From positions 1-64,000 of the forward strand of contig CANMXJ010000007.1 in the NCBI GenBank assembly GCA_947501805.1: a stretch of DNA of 64,000 nucleotides, given 5' to 3'. Source of the DNA: an uncultured Sulfitobacter sp. (GTDB lineage: Bacteria; Pseudomonadota; Alphaproteobacteria; Rhodobacterales; Rhodobacteraceae). The position numbers and the translations under genes were made by a program. The notes under the pieces are model-generated. The model worked only from the letters and a program-made list of their open reading frames with translations. It had not been told where the DNA came from and ran no database searches. Positions 7,371-15,748 of this stretch are shown here, in pieces; the first letter of the stretch is position 1, and each line of letters starts with the position of its first letter.

Positions 7371-8057
7371 ATGAAAAGAACACAGAAGAGACAGGCAAAA
7401 TACAGCGCAATCATGGCAACGCTGCTTTGTTTGTCGGTATCGCCTTTGGATGCTGAAACCCTGACTATCAATGGGCCGCTAAGTGTTTTGGATGGCGATA
7501 CGCTCAGCATTGGCCCCGTTCAAATTCGACTTTTCGGAATTGATGCACCAGAAGCAGGACAGACTTGCTCTTTGCTTGGCGGTGGCGAGTGGGCTTGCGG
7601 GCGTGCTGCTACTAGATTCCTCGATGAACTGACGAAAAACGGAGAGCTGGACTGTGTACCTGACAGCGCAGACCCTTACGGGCGGATTATATCGTTTTGC
7701 TCCGTTGACGGAAAAGACTTGGGGGGGATGTTGATCGAAGCTGGGATGGCGTGGGCATTTGTCGAGTACTCAGACATCTTCGTCAAACAGGAACGAGTTG
7801 CGCGTGATGCTGGTTTGGGCGTGTTTCAAGCCCCTTCGCAAACGCCTTGGGAATATCGTGCCGATGCTTGGGAAAGGGCGGCTGAAAGCTCCCCTGATAG
7901 ATGCCCAATCAAAGGCAACATAAACGGCAACGCACGTATCTATCACACCCCTTGGAGTCCCAACTATCAGCAGACCAAAATAGACCCCGGCAAAGGTGAA
8001 AGATGGTTTTGCGATGAATCAGACGCGCTTGCGGCAGGATGGGTTGCTAGACGTTAA
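7371..8057 (+). CDS. Secreted staphylococcal-nuclease-fold protein (cargo 2)
   Basis: A 228-residue protein with a signal peptide (residues about 1-28, ending SPLDA) and a thermonuclease (SNc) domain. VLDGDTLSIG, IRLFGIDAPEAGQTC and ADPYGRIISFC give the Asp and Arg positions typical of the family. The C-terminal extension (CPIKGNINGNARIYHTPWSP, then an Asp/Lys/Gly stretch ending RWFCDESDALAAGW) is the tail often found in SNc proteins annotated as succinoglycan-related. Probably an exported calcium-dependent nuclease or an oxidised, disulfide-bonded relative of it. It stands between the truncated block copy and complete copy 2, and it has no neighbour in the same direction that suggests a pathway. 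Confidence 0.8.
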   Translation: MKRTQKRQAKYSAIMATLLCLSVSPLDAETLTINGPLSVLDGDTLSIGPVQIRLFGIDAPEAGQTCSLLGGGEWACGRAATRFLDELTKNGELDCVPDSADPYGRIISFCSVDGKDLGGMLIEAGMAWAFVEYSDIFVKQERVARDAGLGVFQAPSQTPWEYRADAWERAAESSPDRCPIKGNINGNARIYHTPWSPNYQQTKIDPGKGERWFCDESDALAAGWVARR

Positions 8058-8105
8058 CCTGTCCCTACGTCTGATCTACCCAGTAGAGCGAAAGATGATA
8101 GAACA

Positions 8106-8333
8106 ATGAGCCTCAACCCCATGCAAAGGGCGCATGCGGCCCCGCGATGCACCGCCCATTCAAAGCGCTCTGGTTTTCTATGCAAAAATCCTGCCGTGCG
8201 TGGCTGGGCGGTTTGTCGGATGCATGGCGCAAGGGGTGGGCATGGCGGGGGGCAGCAAAATCCAGCTTATCGGCATGGCATTAGAGCCAAACAGCATTGT
8301 TTTATGCGACAGCTAATTTCTATTCTTGGTTAG
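8106..8333 (+). CDS. Small Cys/His (MHG-motif) protein, copy 2
   Basis: A 75-residue paralogue of the 5740 gene: CTAH, FLCKNPAVRG, CRMHGARGGHGGG and NPAYRHG are all kept, so the putative zinc-binding pattern is intact. Homology ends after RHGIRA, and the last 15 residues (KQHCFMRQLISILG) differ from copy 1. ATG 8106 sits close to a weak purine stretch. Probably duplicated with its flanking cargo rather than selected as a pair; both copies look translatable. Confidence 0.6.
   Translation: MSLNPMQRAHAAPRCTAHSKRSGFLCKNPAVRGWAVCRMHGARGGHGGGQQNPAYRHGIRAKQHCFMRQLISILG
8114..8284 (+). repeat. Cargo-boundary repeat, copy 2 (complete)
   Basis: The same 171-base block as 5754-5924, with no insertions or deletions. 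Differences are mostly single-base changes spread over the block, so the duplication is not recent, or the two copies came from different donor elements. Confidence 0.7.
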
Positions 8334-8484
8334 GCTTGTAAACATTCCAAGGTTCCCAAAAATGGGAAAATGTTTGACTTCGCTTGCAGCGCTACCTATC
8401 TTCGTCTTGCAGCTCTTGCTTAGTGAACTGGCCCCTGGGCCTCTCTTTGATAGCTAAGATTGCCAATGAGGCGGGCTGCGCCCT

Positions 8485-9144
8485 TCAATAGTGTAACTTG
8501 GTTCCGTGAGACCAAAGGTCATACTCTCTGGTAATTCGGTTTGATATCAGGTTGTACGACCTTGCATCTCCCCTTTCCCATTTCCGCTGTATTGCCCAAG
8601 CACAATAATCAGCAAGTTGCATGCATGGGTCTGCTTGGCATGGTCTAAAATCGACGGAGAAACCCGTTTTGGGAAAGCTCTGTTTCATCACATCTTCTAG
8701 ACCTTTTGTGAAGGTCATTTTCTCTTTTTTGGTTCCAATGGAGGCAGCCGTCAAAGTAACGTGTTCGGCAGTCTTCATGAGGGGGGCCAGACCTATGTTA
8801 CAATGATAGTACCAAGGCGTTTTATAGAAACGTGCCTTTGATTGCGTGACATGCGGTTGCGCCTTAGCCTTTTCACAGATGGTGGCTTGGACAGTAAAGT
8901 CTAGATCATTCATCGCAGCAAATACTCTGTCACGTACCGATTGCGCGTCAGTTGTTGCGTGGAAGTAGTCATTGACTGGCTCGTCAGCCCTAAGAAGTTG
9001 ATGGCGAAGTTCTTGCAACACAACGGTTGCACCTCGCCAGTCAGGCATGACGACAGTGGCGATAATGAAATACTTGCTAACATTATTGTTGCGATTGAAT
9101 GTGAAGCAACCTGCTTCATCGGAATAGATGAATGTTTCAGCCAT
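8485..9144 (-). CDS. DUF3800-family protein (cargo 3)
   Basis: A 219-residue protein of the DUF3800 family, seen from the N-terminal YSDEAG (acidic, RNase H-like strand), the central FHATTDAQSVRDRVF, and the C-terminal acidic/aromatic ADPCMQLADYCAWAIQR. DUF3800 members have a predicted RNase H-like fold with conserved Asp/Glu and are frequent in mobile elements and defence islands; the biochemical role is not established. The start at 9144 (MAETFIYSDEAG) has AAGGG just upstream; a longer form from 9183 would only add a hydrophobic stretch. It is the only minus-strand gene of element B and is divergent from the gene at 9190, with 45 bases between them. Confidence 0.8.
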   Translation of the reverse strand: MAETFIYSDEAGCFTFNRNNNVSKYFIIATVVMPDWRGATVVLQELRHQLLRADEPVNDYFHATTDAQSVRDRVFAAMNDLDFTVQATICEKAKAQPHVTQSKARFYKTPWYYHCNIGLAPLMKTAEHVTLTAASIGTKKEKMTFTKGLEDVMKQSFPKTGFSVDFRPCQADPCMQLADYCAWAIQRKWERGDARSYNLISNRITREYDLWSHGTKLHY

Positions 9145-9189
9145 ACCCTTAGCTATCAAAGCGAGAAAAAGGGTAAAGCCCAAAACCCG

Positions 9190-9564
9190 ATGTACAACAC
9201 GGAAATCTTGGAGCTTGGTGAATACTACAACAAAACGAGCTTGATGTTTTTCCCTATATCACCGAGTGTTCACCATATGTCCCGACACACATCTCCAAAC
9301 AAAAAGCGCGTTGATGACGCCTTTCCGGTACGACTGAAAATCAAGATACCGCCGAATGGACTAGGCAATCTATCAAGCACGATTCAGGTCTGGATAAATG
9401 AAAACCTTGGGACTGAGCGTTGCTCGGTCCAGTCAACACGCGGCATCTACTGCCAAGCCACCGCCTACTACTTTCGTAGTCTATTAGACGCTCAGGCATT
9501 CTTAAGCGCCTTTCCCAACCTAGAACTTGCAGATGGCGTTGAAACTTCAGGGCTAATTCGTTGA
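9190..9564 (+). CDS. Small hypothetical protein next to attR
   Basis: A 124-residue soluble protein without a recognisable SD. Its central part (FPVRLKIKIPPNGLGN, then a short helix) and C-terminal YYFRSLLDAQAFLSAFP have the shape of small alpha/beta proteins that I associate with unannotated alphaproteobacterial islands. It is the last gene before the tRNA-Leu att core and reads towards the tRNA. Translation could also begin at ATG 9244. Confidence 0.5.
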   Translation: MYNTEILELGEYYNKTSLMFFPISPSVHHMSRHTSPNKKRVDDAFPVRLKIKIPPNGLGNLSSTIQVWINENLGTERCSVQSTRGIYCQATAYYFRSLLDAQAFLSAFPNLELADGVETSGLIR

Positions 9565-9583
9565 GCTTCAGCGAATGTAAAAG

Positions 9584-9602
9584 GGTGGACGCAAGGGTGG
9601 GC
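9584..9602. repeat. Arm-type direct repeats, right end of element B
   Basis: GGTGGAC at 9584-9590 and GGTGGGC at 9596-9602, 12 bases apart, 57 bases before the att core. The pair matches 1802-1820 in motif, spacing and orientation. Likely the second arm of the integrase binding site. Confidence 0.5.
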
Positions 9603-9658
9603 TAAAATCTCTCTGAAACCCGTAATGACTTGTTAAGAAAGGTTTTATTTGGGTAATT

Positions 9659-9744
9659 TGGTGCGGTCGGAGAGACTCGAACTCTCACGGGTGTTACCCC
9701 ACAGCGACCTCAACGCTGCGCGTCTACCATTCCGCCACGACCGC
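9659..9744 (-). tRNA. tRNA-Leu (GAG), integration site
   Basis: A complete class II tRNA on the minus strand. The acceptor stem GCGGTCG (5-prime end at 9744) pairs with CGACCGC, the D-arm reads TGGCGGAATGGTAGACGC, and the anticodon loop is TTGAGGT (anticodon GAG). A long variable arm, T-loop TTCGAGT, discriminator A and encoded CCA (9659-9661) follow. The last 14 bases are the att core duplicated at 1646-1659, so integration kept the gene intact. Confidence 0.95.
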
Positions 9745-9805
9745 AAGCCATGGTATTCGCGCGGTGTAGCGGGGAACGCAGCCGTTGTGAAGAGGAAATT
9801 TCCAA

Positions 9806-9838
9806 CAAAAACCCCCGATGTCGCCAGGACATCGGGGG
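9806..9838 (-). terminator. Rho-independent terminator
   Basis: An 11-base perfect stem (9812-9822 with 9828-9838; CCCCCGATGTC and its complement) with a five-base loop, followed on the minus strand by a T-rich run. It ends the 9866-11200 gene. Confidence 0.85.
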
Positions 9839-9865
9839 CGTGCATTCAGCATTGTTCAATCGGCG

Positions 9866-11200
9866 CTATTCGCTGATCGAAAAGGTCGGCAATCCGCCCG
9901 TTGAAGCGGGCACTGGTTGGGGCAACGTCGCAGCAGCCGGAACACCGGACATACGCTGGGATGCCGCGCGGATCAGCTCTGTGCGCTCGGGCTGGCCGGG
10001 GACAAAAACGGCTGCTGCGCCTGTGTCCACAGCTGCAAGGCCCGCCTGATACCAGCCTTGCGCCATATCAACGCGGCGGGCTGTGCCGAATCCCTGGCTC
10101 AAGTGGTGTCCCATCAATTCGCCATAAACCCCCTCGCCCATTGCAAACAGCAAAAGCGCCGAGCCAACGGCCACGTCCATATTGTCGGTGCGATACCCGA
10201 CACCCATGCAGATGCGTGCGGTGCCACCAAGTTGCGCGGGCGACATGCCTGTCGTCAGGATAAAGGAGGATACATCTGCCACAACGGCCTCACGCGATTT
10301 CAGCGACAATGACGATACATGGTCTTTCATCGCAGGGCCAAAGCCTTCGCATTGCTGGGCAATCTGGTCAGGCGTGAAGCCCTGAATCTTGCTGACCAGT
10401 TCTTCGGACTTGGCAATTGCATATGTCCGCGCAAGGCAGAACTGTTCATTAATGGCGACATTCGGGTCCGCCATGTTGGCAAGGGTCGTAAAGCCGCCGT
10501 TGGTGTTGGTGATCAGCGAGACAGTATTGCAATGCGACGCAAGTGACGCCTGCGATCCTGCCCCCATGAAATTGGGTAAGCCGGTGGACGGGGCAACTGC
10601 GCCCGCAAGTAGCGATGCGGTTGCCAGCGGTGCAGTGGCTGCAACCACAGTTGTTGTCGGAGCTGGTGCCGGTTGTTGCGGGGCCAAAGCAACGGTTGTT
10701 TGTTGCGTCTGTGTCCCTGCCATTTCGGAGCGGTATGTCTTGAGCAGCCCGCGTGTGCCATCGCGGTTGGACGCGACTTGTTGCTGAACAGCATAGCCCC
10801 CTGCCTGCGCACGGTTGTAGCTTGTGGTCAAAAGATTCTGCTCAAATGCGGAAAGCTGACCAGTGACGGGATAGCCCAGATAGGCTTGATACTGGGACAC
10901 CGCATTGCGGGTTCTCTGGCCCAGCTGACCGTCAACCGTTCCAGCGTTGAAGCCAAAATAATTCAGCGAGGCCTGAATATTGCGCCCCTCCTGGGTTGAT
11001 GGCAGGCGCGAGCGGGTAGCTTTTTTGCGATATGTCCGGCTCCGGGTGGTGGTGCGGCGCTGTTTCTTGGCATTGGCACCGACGATACCGCCAATGATCG
11101 CCCCTGCAATGAAATCGCCCGCGTCAGCTTCGGCTTGCTCGGCTGGAATGACAGCAACCGAAGCACCCAAAATGGCACCTGTGAGATATTTGAAGAACAT
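9866..11200 (-). CDS. Exported peptidoglycan-binding-domain protein
   Basis: A 444-residue protein beginning with a hydrophobic export signal (MFFKYLTGAILGASVAVIPA, cleavage around AEQAEA). Next come a Gly-rich helix (FIAGAIIGGIVGANA), an Arg/Lys/Thr-rich linker, and a PG_binding_1-like domain at residues about 75-125 (IQASLNYFGFNAGTVDGQLG, then TRNAVSQYQ). The large C-terminal domain (about 210-410) contains four conserved-looking Cys and no recognised family. Probably periplasmic and attached to peptidoglycan. ATG 11200 has GGAG seven bases upstream; an ORF extension further upstream has no ribosome-binding site. It is monocistronic and ends at the strong hairpin at 9806-9838. Confidence 0.75.
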   Translation of the reverse strand: MFFKYLTGAILGASVAVIPAEQAEADAGDFIAGAIIGGIVGANAKKQRRTTTRSRTYRKKATRSRLPSTQEGRNIQASLNYFGFNAGTVDGQLGQRTRNAVSQYQAYLGYPVTGQLSAFEQNLLTTSYNRAQAGGYAVQQQVASNRDGTRGLLKTYRSEMAGTQTQQTTVALAPQQPAPAPTTTVVAATAPLATASLLAGAVAPSTGLPNFMGAGSQASLASHCNTVSLITNTNGGFTTLANMADPNVAINEQFCLARTYAIAKSEELVSKIQGFTPDQIAQQCEGFGPAMKDHVSSLSLKSREAVVADVSSFILTTGMSPAQLGGTARICMGVGYRTDNMDVAVGSALLLFAMGEGVYGELMGHHLSQGFGTARRVDMAQGWYQAGLAAVDTGAAAVFVPGQPERTELIRAASQRMSGVPAAATLPQPVPASTGGLPTFSISE

Positions 11201-11358
11201 AGGTCGGCTCCGTAAAATGTAGTTGTGATATTGTTTATGTTGATACCACAGCTTTTTCGCGATCCAAAGTCGCATTGCGCTAAATTTTGCGTATGAACCT
11301 TGAAATGGGGTAAGGAAATCCCGACTTTTGCATATTGTGCCATAGAAAAGAGATGCCA

Positions 11359-12048
11359 ATGCCCACTGACACACCTCAATCCGTCTCCGCACAAAACGAA
11401 AGTCCGGTTGTCCAGATCGACATCATTTCCGATGTTATGTGCCCGTGGTGCATTGTCGGCTACAAGCAGTTGGAGCAAGCCTTGGGCCGGGTTGGTGCGG
11501 GTGCCTATATCCGTTGGCATCCCTTTGAGCTGAACCCCGACATGCCACCGGAGGGGCAAAACCTGTCAGAGCATATTGCGCAGAAATACGGCAGCACGCC
11601 TGAACAATCGGCTGAGGCCCGCACGCGGCTGACCGAACTGGGACAGGACTTGGGGTTCACTTTCGCCTTTTCCGCAGACAGCCGTATCGTAAATACCTTC
11701 GCCGCGCATCAGCTCTTGGGGTGGGCGCAGGACCACGGGTTGCAGCATCCGCTGAAGATGGCTTTGTTTGAGGCCCATTTCACGCAAGGGCTGGACGTAT
11801 CGGACAGGGAAGTCTTGCTGGATGTCGCAGCTGCTGTCGGACTGGACCGAACGGCAGCGGCGGATGTTCTGGCATCCCTATCTAAAGCTGAAGAGACGCG
11901 CGCCCATCAACAATTTTGGACTTCGCGGGGCGTGTCCGGCGTACCGTCAATGGTGTTTGACGGGCGCTACCTGCTGACAGGCGCACAAGGTGTGGAGACT
12001 TATGCGCAAATGCTGATGAAAGTGCTGAGCGAGCAGGAAGCCGCCTGA
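11359..12048 (+). CDS. DsbA-family (FrnE-like) thioredoxin-fold oxidoreductase
   Basis: A protein of about 229 residues with the FrnE/2-hydroxychromene isomerase-like DsbA pattern: IDIISDVMCPWCIVGYKQLE (CPWC active site near residue 28), an inserted helical domain, and the cis-Pro region GVSGVPSMVFDGRY near the C-terminus. There is no signal peptide, so it is cytoplasmic. Members are linked to disulfide or thiol chemistry in stress response; the substrate is unknown. Start 11359 is chosen because AAAAGAG lies six bases upstream; ATG 11353 adds two residues. It is divergent from the peptidoglycan-binding gene. Confidence 0.85.
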   Translation: MPTDTPQSVSAQNESPVVQIDIISDVMCPWCIVGYKQLEQALGRVGAGAYIRWHPFELNPDMPPEGQNLSEHIAQKYGSTPEQSAEARTRLTELGQDLGFTFAFSADSRIVNTFAAHQLLGWAQDHGLQHPLKMALFEAHFTQGLDVSDREVLLDVAAAVGLDRTAAADVLASLSKAEETRAHQQFWTSRGVSGVPSMVFDGRYLLTGAQGVETYAQMLMKVLSEQEAA

Positions 12049-12128
12049 CAGTCCCTCAAGCTTGCCATTATTTTATCGCGCAATCGACCTAATTGCTTGG
12101 TAACTTACGTCTAATATAGGCGAGAGAC

Positions 12129-12512
12129 ATGCAAACAGGCGTAATACGCAAACAACCAGTTGGACCCACATGGTTCAAAAAGGCCATAGGTGCCGCCCTG
12201 TTTCTCGGTGTCGCAATCGCAATGCATGGTGTTCTTTTGAGCGTTGAGTACCACTGGAGCACCGTGTTGGAGGTCCAGATCATGGCAGGGCGTGATGCTT
12301 CACATCGCATGGTGTTGGTTGAAACACCCGAGCGCCTGCGTGTGATTCAGACATCCGACAGTCTGATCCATATCGAAAAGGGAGCGCAGGTTTGTGTTTC
12401 ACGTCGCCGGATGATCTCAAAGCACTGGCGGCGCTACACGGTTGCATTGCCGGGGTACTGCCGGAACCAGCCCCGCCCCCGGCCCAGCCAACGCGTGATG
12501 ATCTTGGATTGA
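12129..12512 (+). CDS. Single-TM hypothetical protein
   Basis: A 127-residue protein with one TM segment at residues about 17-40 (FKKAIGAALFLGVAIAMHGV), a periplasmic domain with a VSRRRMISKHWRRY motif, and a PGYC near the end. No family is recognised. It lies 39 bases upstream of lipB in the same direction and could be co-transcribed with it. Confidence 0.55.
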   Translation: MQTGVIRKQPVGPTWFKKAIGAALFLGVAIAMHGVLLSVEYHWSTVLEVQIMAGRDASHRMVLVETPERLRVIQTSDSLIHIEKGAQVCVSRRRMISKHWRRYTVALPGYCRNQPRPRPSQRVMILD

Positions 12513-12551
12513 ACCCTTTTCCCGCAGTCGCCAATTGGCTAGACCGCTGAC

Positions 12552-13235
12552 ATGATAGAATGGATCACAACAGATGGGCTGACCGAATATCGTGCCGCTG
12601 AGGCGTGGATGGAACAACGGGTTGCGGCCATTGCCGCAGGTGAGGCGGATGAATGCATCTGGCTGGTGGAGCATCCTGCACTTTATACTGCGGGCACCTC
12701 GGCCAAGGCTGCCGACCTTACAGATCCGGACCGTTTTCCTGTCTATGACACCAAACGCGGCGGACAATATACTTACCACGGACCGGGGCAGCGGGTGGTG
12801 TACGTCATGTTGGATGTAGCCAAGCGCGGGCGGGATGTTCGTTGTTTCGTACGTGACCTTGAGGCTTGGGTCATCGCAACACTGGATCAGTTCAACATCC
12901 GTGGCGAGATCCGGCAGGGTCGCGTGGGTGTCTGGGTGGAACGGCCCGAAAAACCACGCAATAGCGATGGATCAACTGCCGAAGACAAAATCGCGGCCAT
13001 TGGCATACGCTTGCGCAAGTGGATCAGTTTTCACGGCATCAGCATCAATGTCGAACCCGACCTGAGCCATTTCACGGGAATCGTACCGTGCGGCATCACC
13101 GAACATGGCGTCACCTCCCTTGTTGATCTGGGGCTGCCTGTGACGATGGACGATCTGGACGTGGTGCTGCGTGATCAGTTCAGGTTTGTGTTTGGTGACG
13201 CGGATCAAGGCGTCGACACCAATCCGGTTTCTTAG
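12552..13235 (+). CDS. lipB: Octanoyltransferase LipB
   Basis: LipB moves octanoate from acyl carrier protein to lipoyl domains of 2-oxoacid dehydrogenases and the glycine cleavage H protein, the first step of endogenous lipoate synthesis, in the cytoplasm. The 227-residue length is usual. Visible motifs are [12 protein letters not shown] (residues about 69-80), [12 protein letters not shown] with the catalytic Lys, and GIVPCGI with the nucleophilic Cys. The LipA partner is not in the window. A non-conserved tail ([12 protein letters not shown]) ends the protein. Confidence 0.97.
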   Translation: MIEWITTDGLTEYRAAEAWMEQRVAAIAAGEADECIWLVEHPALYTAGTSAKAADLTDPDRFPVYDTKRGGQYTYHGPGQRVVYVMLDVAKRGRDVRCFVRDLEAWVIATLDQFNIRGEIRQGRVGVWVERPEKPRNSDGSTAEDKIAAIGIRLRKWISFHGISINVEPDLSHFTGIVPCGITEHGVTSLVDLGLPVTMDDLDVVLRDQFRFVFGDADQGVDTNPVS

Positions 13236-13529
13236 CCGGGCAGGATACGCCACGCCAATGCTTTACCTCTCTTCGCTGACACTTGCAGGAACATCGACGT
13301 CAGCCCTGCGCAGGTTGCGTCAATTGCCAAGACGAACGTGCAGAGATGGGCATTTTCGGAGGCAACTCTTTACCTTTGATCAGAACAATCACTTTGTATT
13401 CGGTCGATTCGTTCATTGAGATTCGGCCGAGGACATAGCCCCTCCCCCGTCGCCTGGTTGTTCCAAGACCTCCAAGTAGCTACTATAATACCCCGTTATC
13501 CGCGAAATCCTCATGGACCGTGAATAGGC

Positions 13530-13823
13530 TTGCTCAGAAGGTTAAGAGCCAAGAAAACCGTTATCGGCCTGATTACCATCCACTACGCCCTGACCCGGTG
13601 CAATATAGAATCACAGATTCTGCTTGCCGATGACAGCCCCGTGCCCAAGGTGCTGGCATGCGGGCAAGTGCGCGGTTTGACAAAGGTTTTTGAAGAATCC
13701 TTGAGGATTTGCAGACCGATTGCGCCAGCCATGCAACAATCAGTCAAAACACAGGCAAAAACTTTGCGCGAAACAGTCCCTGCGGCAAACGCGCCCATTG
13801 CCCCCGCGCAGGTGGCGCACTAG
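13530..13823 (+). CDS. Possible small hypothetical gene upstream of ctaD
   Basis: A 97-residue frame with no recognised domain; the second half (VRGLTKVFEESLRICRPIAPA) looks helical and protein-like, and the first half is basic. The start has no clear SD. The opposite strand also has an open frame over the same region, so it may be spurious. The preceding 13236-13529 holds no gene that I can support. Confidence 0.3.
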   Translation: MLRRLRAKKTVIGLITIHYALTRCNIESQILLADDSPVPKVLACGQVRGLTKVFEESLRICRPIAPAMQQSVKTQAKTLRETVPAANAPIAPAQVAH

Positions 13824-13897
13824 AACAAAGGTCAGACTGCATCACGCGTAGCCAACAGGCGTGGTGACTTTAAATTTACATATCGAGGAGGCACCGC

Positions 13898-15571
13898 ATG
13901 GCAGACGCAGCCATTCACGGGCACGATCACGAAGACGAACGCGGGTTTTTCACGCGCTGGTTCATGTCCACAAACCACAAAGACATCGGTATTCTATACC
14001 TGATTGTCTCGGCCTTTGTCGGTTTCATCTCTGTCGCATTTACTGTGTATATGCGTCTGGAACTGATGAACCCCGGCGTTCAATACATGTGTATGGAAGG
14101 TGCGCGCTTCATCGCGGACAGTTCAACATTGTGTACGCCTAACGGGCATCTTTGGAATGTACTGATCACTGGTCACGGTATTCTTATGATGTTCTTTGTT
14201 GTTATTCCCGCCTTGTTTGGCGGTTTTGGCAACTATTTCATGCCCTTGCAGATCGGCGCGCCGGATATGGCGTTCCCGCGGATGAACAACCTGTCTTTCT
14301 GGCTTTACGTGGCTGGTACAACGCTGGCGGTCTGTTCTGTTCTCGCGCCGGGCGGTAACGGTCAAGCCGGTTCCGGTGTTGGTTGGGTACTTTATCCTCC
14401 GCTTTCCGTCAAAGAAGGCGGCATGTCGATGGACCTTGCCATTTTCGCGGTTCACGTCTCTGGTGCCTCATCCATCCTTGGTGCGATAAACATGATCACA
14501 ACCTTCCTGAACATGCGTGCCCCCGGCATGACATTGTTCAAGGTGCCACTGTTTTCATGGTCGATCTTTGTCACAAGCTGGCTGATCTTGTTGTCCCTGC
14601 CCGTTTTGGCCGGTGCGATCACCATGCTGTTGATGGACCGTAACTTCGGTTTTGCCTTCTTTGACCCCGCAGGCGGCGGTGATCCGGTGCTTTACCAGCA
14701 CATCCTGTGGTTCTTTGGCCATCCGGAAGTGTACATCATCATCCTGCCCGGTTTCGGCATTATCTCCCACGTCATCGCAACCTTTTCGCGCAAGCCGATC
14801 TTTGGATATCTGCCAATGGTCTGGGCGATCATCGCAATTGGCGTCTTGGGCTTTGTTGTGTGGGCGCACCACATGTACACAGTGGGTATGACCCTGAACC
14901 AGCAAGCCTACTTTATGCTGGCAACGATGGTCATCGCGGTACCGACAGGTGTGAAGGTCTTCTCATGGATCGCAACCATGTGGGGCGGTTCCGTCGAGTT
15001 CAAAACGCCAATGCTCTGGGCGTTTGGCTTCCTGTTCCTGTTCACCGTTGGTGGTGTGACAGGGATCGTGCTGTCCCAAGCCGCTGTGGATCGCTACTAC
15101 CATGACACCTACTACGTTGTGGCGCACTTCCACTATGTGATGAGCCTTGGTGCTGTGTTCGCGATCTTTGCGGGTATCTACTTCTACTTCCCCAAGATGA
15201 CAGGCCGTATGTACCCTGAGTGGGCAGGCAAGCTGCACTTCTGGGCGATGTTCATTGGTGCAAACCTGACCTTTTTCCCACAGCACTTCTTGGGTCGTCA
15301 GGGCATGCCACGTCGCTACATCGACTATCCCGAAGCATTTGCTTACTGGAACTATGTCTCAAGCTGGGGCGCATTCCTGAGCTTTGCATCCTTCTTGTTC
15401 TTCTTTGGTGTGATCGCCTACGCGCTGCGCTTTGGCGCACGGGTAACAGAGAACAACCCATGGAACGAATATGCTGACACGTTGGAGTGGACACTGCCGT
15501 CCCCACCGCCAGAGCATACATTCGAAATCCTGCCAAAGCAGGAAGAATGGGACAAACAGCCCGGTCACTAA
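13898..15571 (+). CDS. ctaD: Cytochrome c oxidase subunit I (aa3-type)
   Basis: The catalytic subunit of the respiratory haem-copper oxidase: it reduces oxygen to water and pumps protons across the inner membrane. 557 residues with 12 predicted TM helices. The low-spin haem His is in [12 protein letters not shown]. The CuB/Tyr crosslink motif is [17 protein letters not shown], the HH of [11 protein letters not shown] supplies CuB ligands, and [11 protein letters not shown] carries the haem a3 and a His ligands. [12 protein letters not shown] near the N-terminus is the family signature. GAGGAGG lies seven bases before the ATG. As usual in Rhodobacterales, ctaD stands alone, away from ctaC/B/G/E; a strong terminator follows. 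Confidence 0.98.
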   Translation: MADAAIHGHDHEDERGFFTRWFMSTNHKDIGILYLIVSAFVGFISVAFTVYMRLELMNPGVQYMCMEGARFIADSSTLCTPNGHLWNVLITGHGILMMFFVVIPALFGGFGNYFMPLQIGAPDMAFPRMNNLSFWLYVAGTTLAVCSVLAPGGNGQAGSGVGWVLYPPLSVKEGGMSMDLAIFAVHVSGASSILGAINMITTFLNMRAPGMTLFKVPLFSWSIFVTSWLILLSLPVLAGAITMLLMDRNFGFAFFDPAGGGDPVLYQHILWFFGHPEVYIIILPGFGIISHVIATFSRKPIFGYLPMVWAIIAIGVLGFVVWAHHMYTVGMTLNQQAYFMLATMVIAVPTGVKVFSWIATMWGGSVEFKTPMLWAFGFLFLFTVGGVTGIVLSQAAVDRYYHDTYYVVAHFHYVMSLGAVFAIFAGIYFYFPKMTGRMYPEWAGKLHFWAMFIGANLTFFPQHFLGRQGMPRRYIDYPEAFAYWNYVSSWGAFLSFASFLFFFGVIAYALRFGARVTENNPWNEYADTLEWTLPSPPPEHTFEILPKQEEWDKQPGH

Positions 15572-15595
15572 GGCCTGACTGACATACACAGCGAA

Positions 15596-15624
15596 AGGCT
15601 CCAACGGCGGTTGGGGCCTTTTTT
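15596..15624 (+). terminator. Terminator of ctaD
   Basis: AGGCTCCAAC (15596-15605) pairs with GTTGGGGCCT (15610-15619), with one T-G wobble, and a T-run follows to 15624. It is 25 bases after the ctaD stop. Confidence 0.85.
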
Positions 15625-15748
15625 ATGCGCGCAACTTGGAACCTTAGATGCAAACAGCGCTATTCTCGCGCGTTCAAGAACATCAGCCTTGCCTCTTCAT
15701 ATCAATGTCCGTCAGGATCAAACGGATATCCCAGTGAAAGAACCCAAA

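Larger units (their letters stand above)
1646..9672. mobile_element. 8-kb integrated genomic element at tRNA-Leu(GAG)
   Basis: The element is bounded by two copies of a 14-base core, at 1646-1659 and 9659-9672; the second is the 3-prime end of a complete tRNA-Leu gene. Near the left core is a P4-type integrase. Inside follow an AlpA-like regulator, several small DNA-binding genes, a conserved Cys/His-protein block in two full copies and one truncated copy, and varied cargo. GGTGGAC-type direct repeats with 12-base spacing sit near both ends, as expected for integrase arm sites. There are no structural phage, terminase or conjugation genes, so it looks like a satellite-type or purely integrative island. 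No replication protein is certain; the winged-helix gene at 4655-5119 is a candidate. Confidence 0.75.

Noticed and set aside
8362..8457. 31-codon hydrophobic frame between the MHG gene copy 2 and the DUF3800 gene
   Set aside because: It has only a weak AAGG upstream and no recognisable signature; chance is likely in this A/T-rich DNA.
13583..13798. Minus-strand frame upstream of ctaD
   Set aside because: It overlaps the plus-strand candidate at 13530 and neither is convincing; the minus frame lacks an SD and domain.
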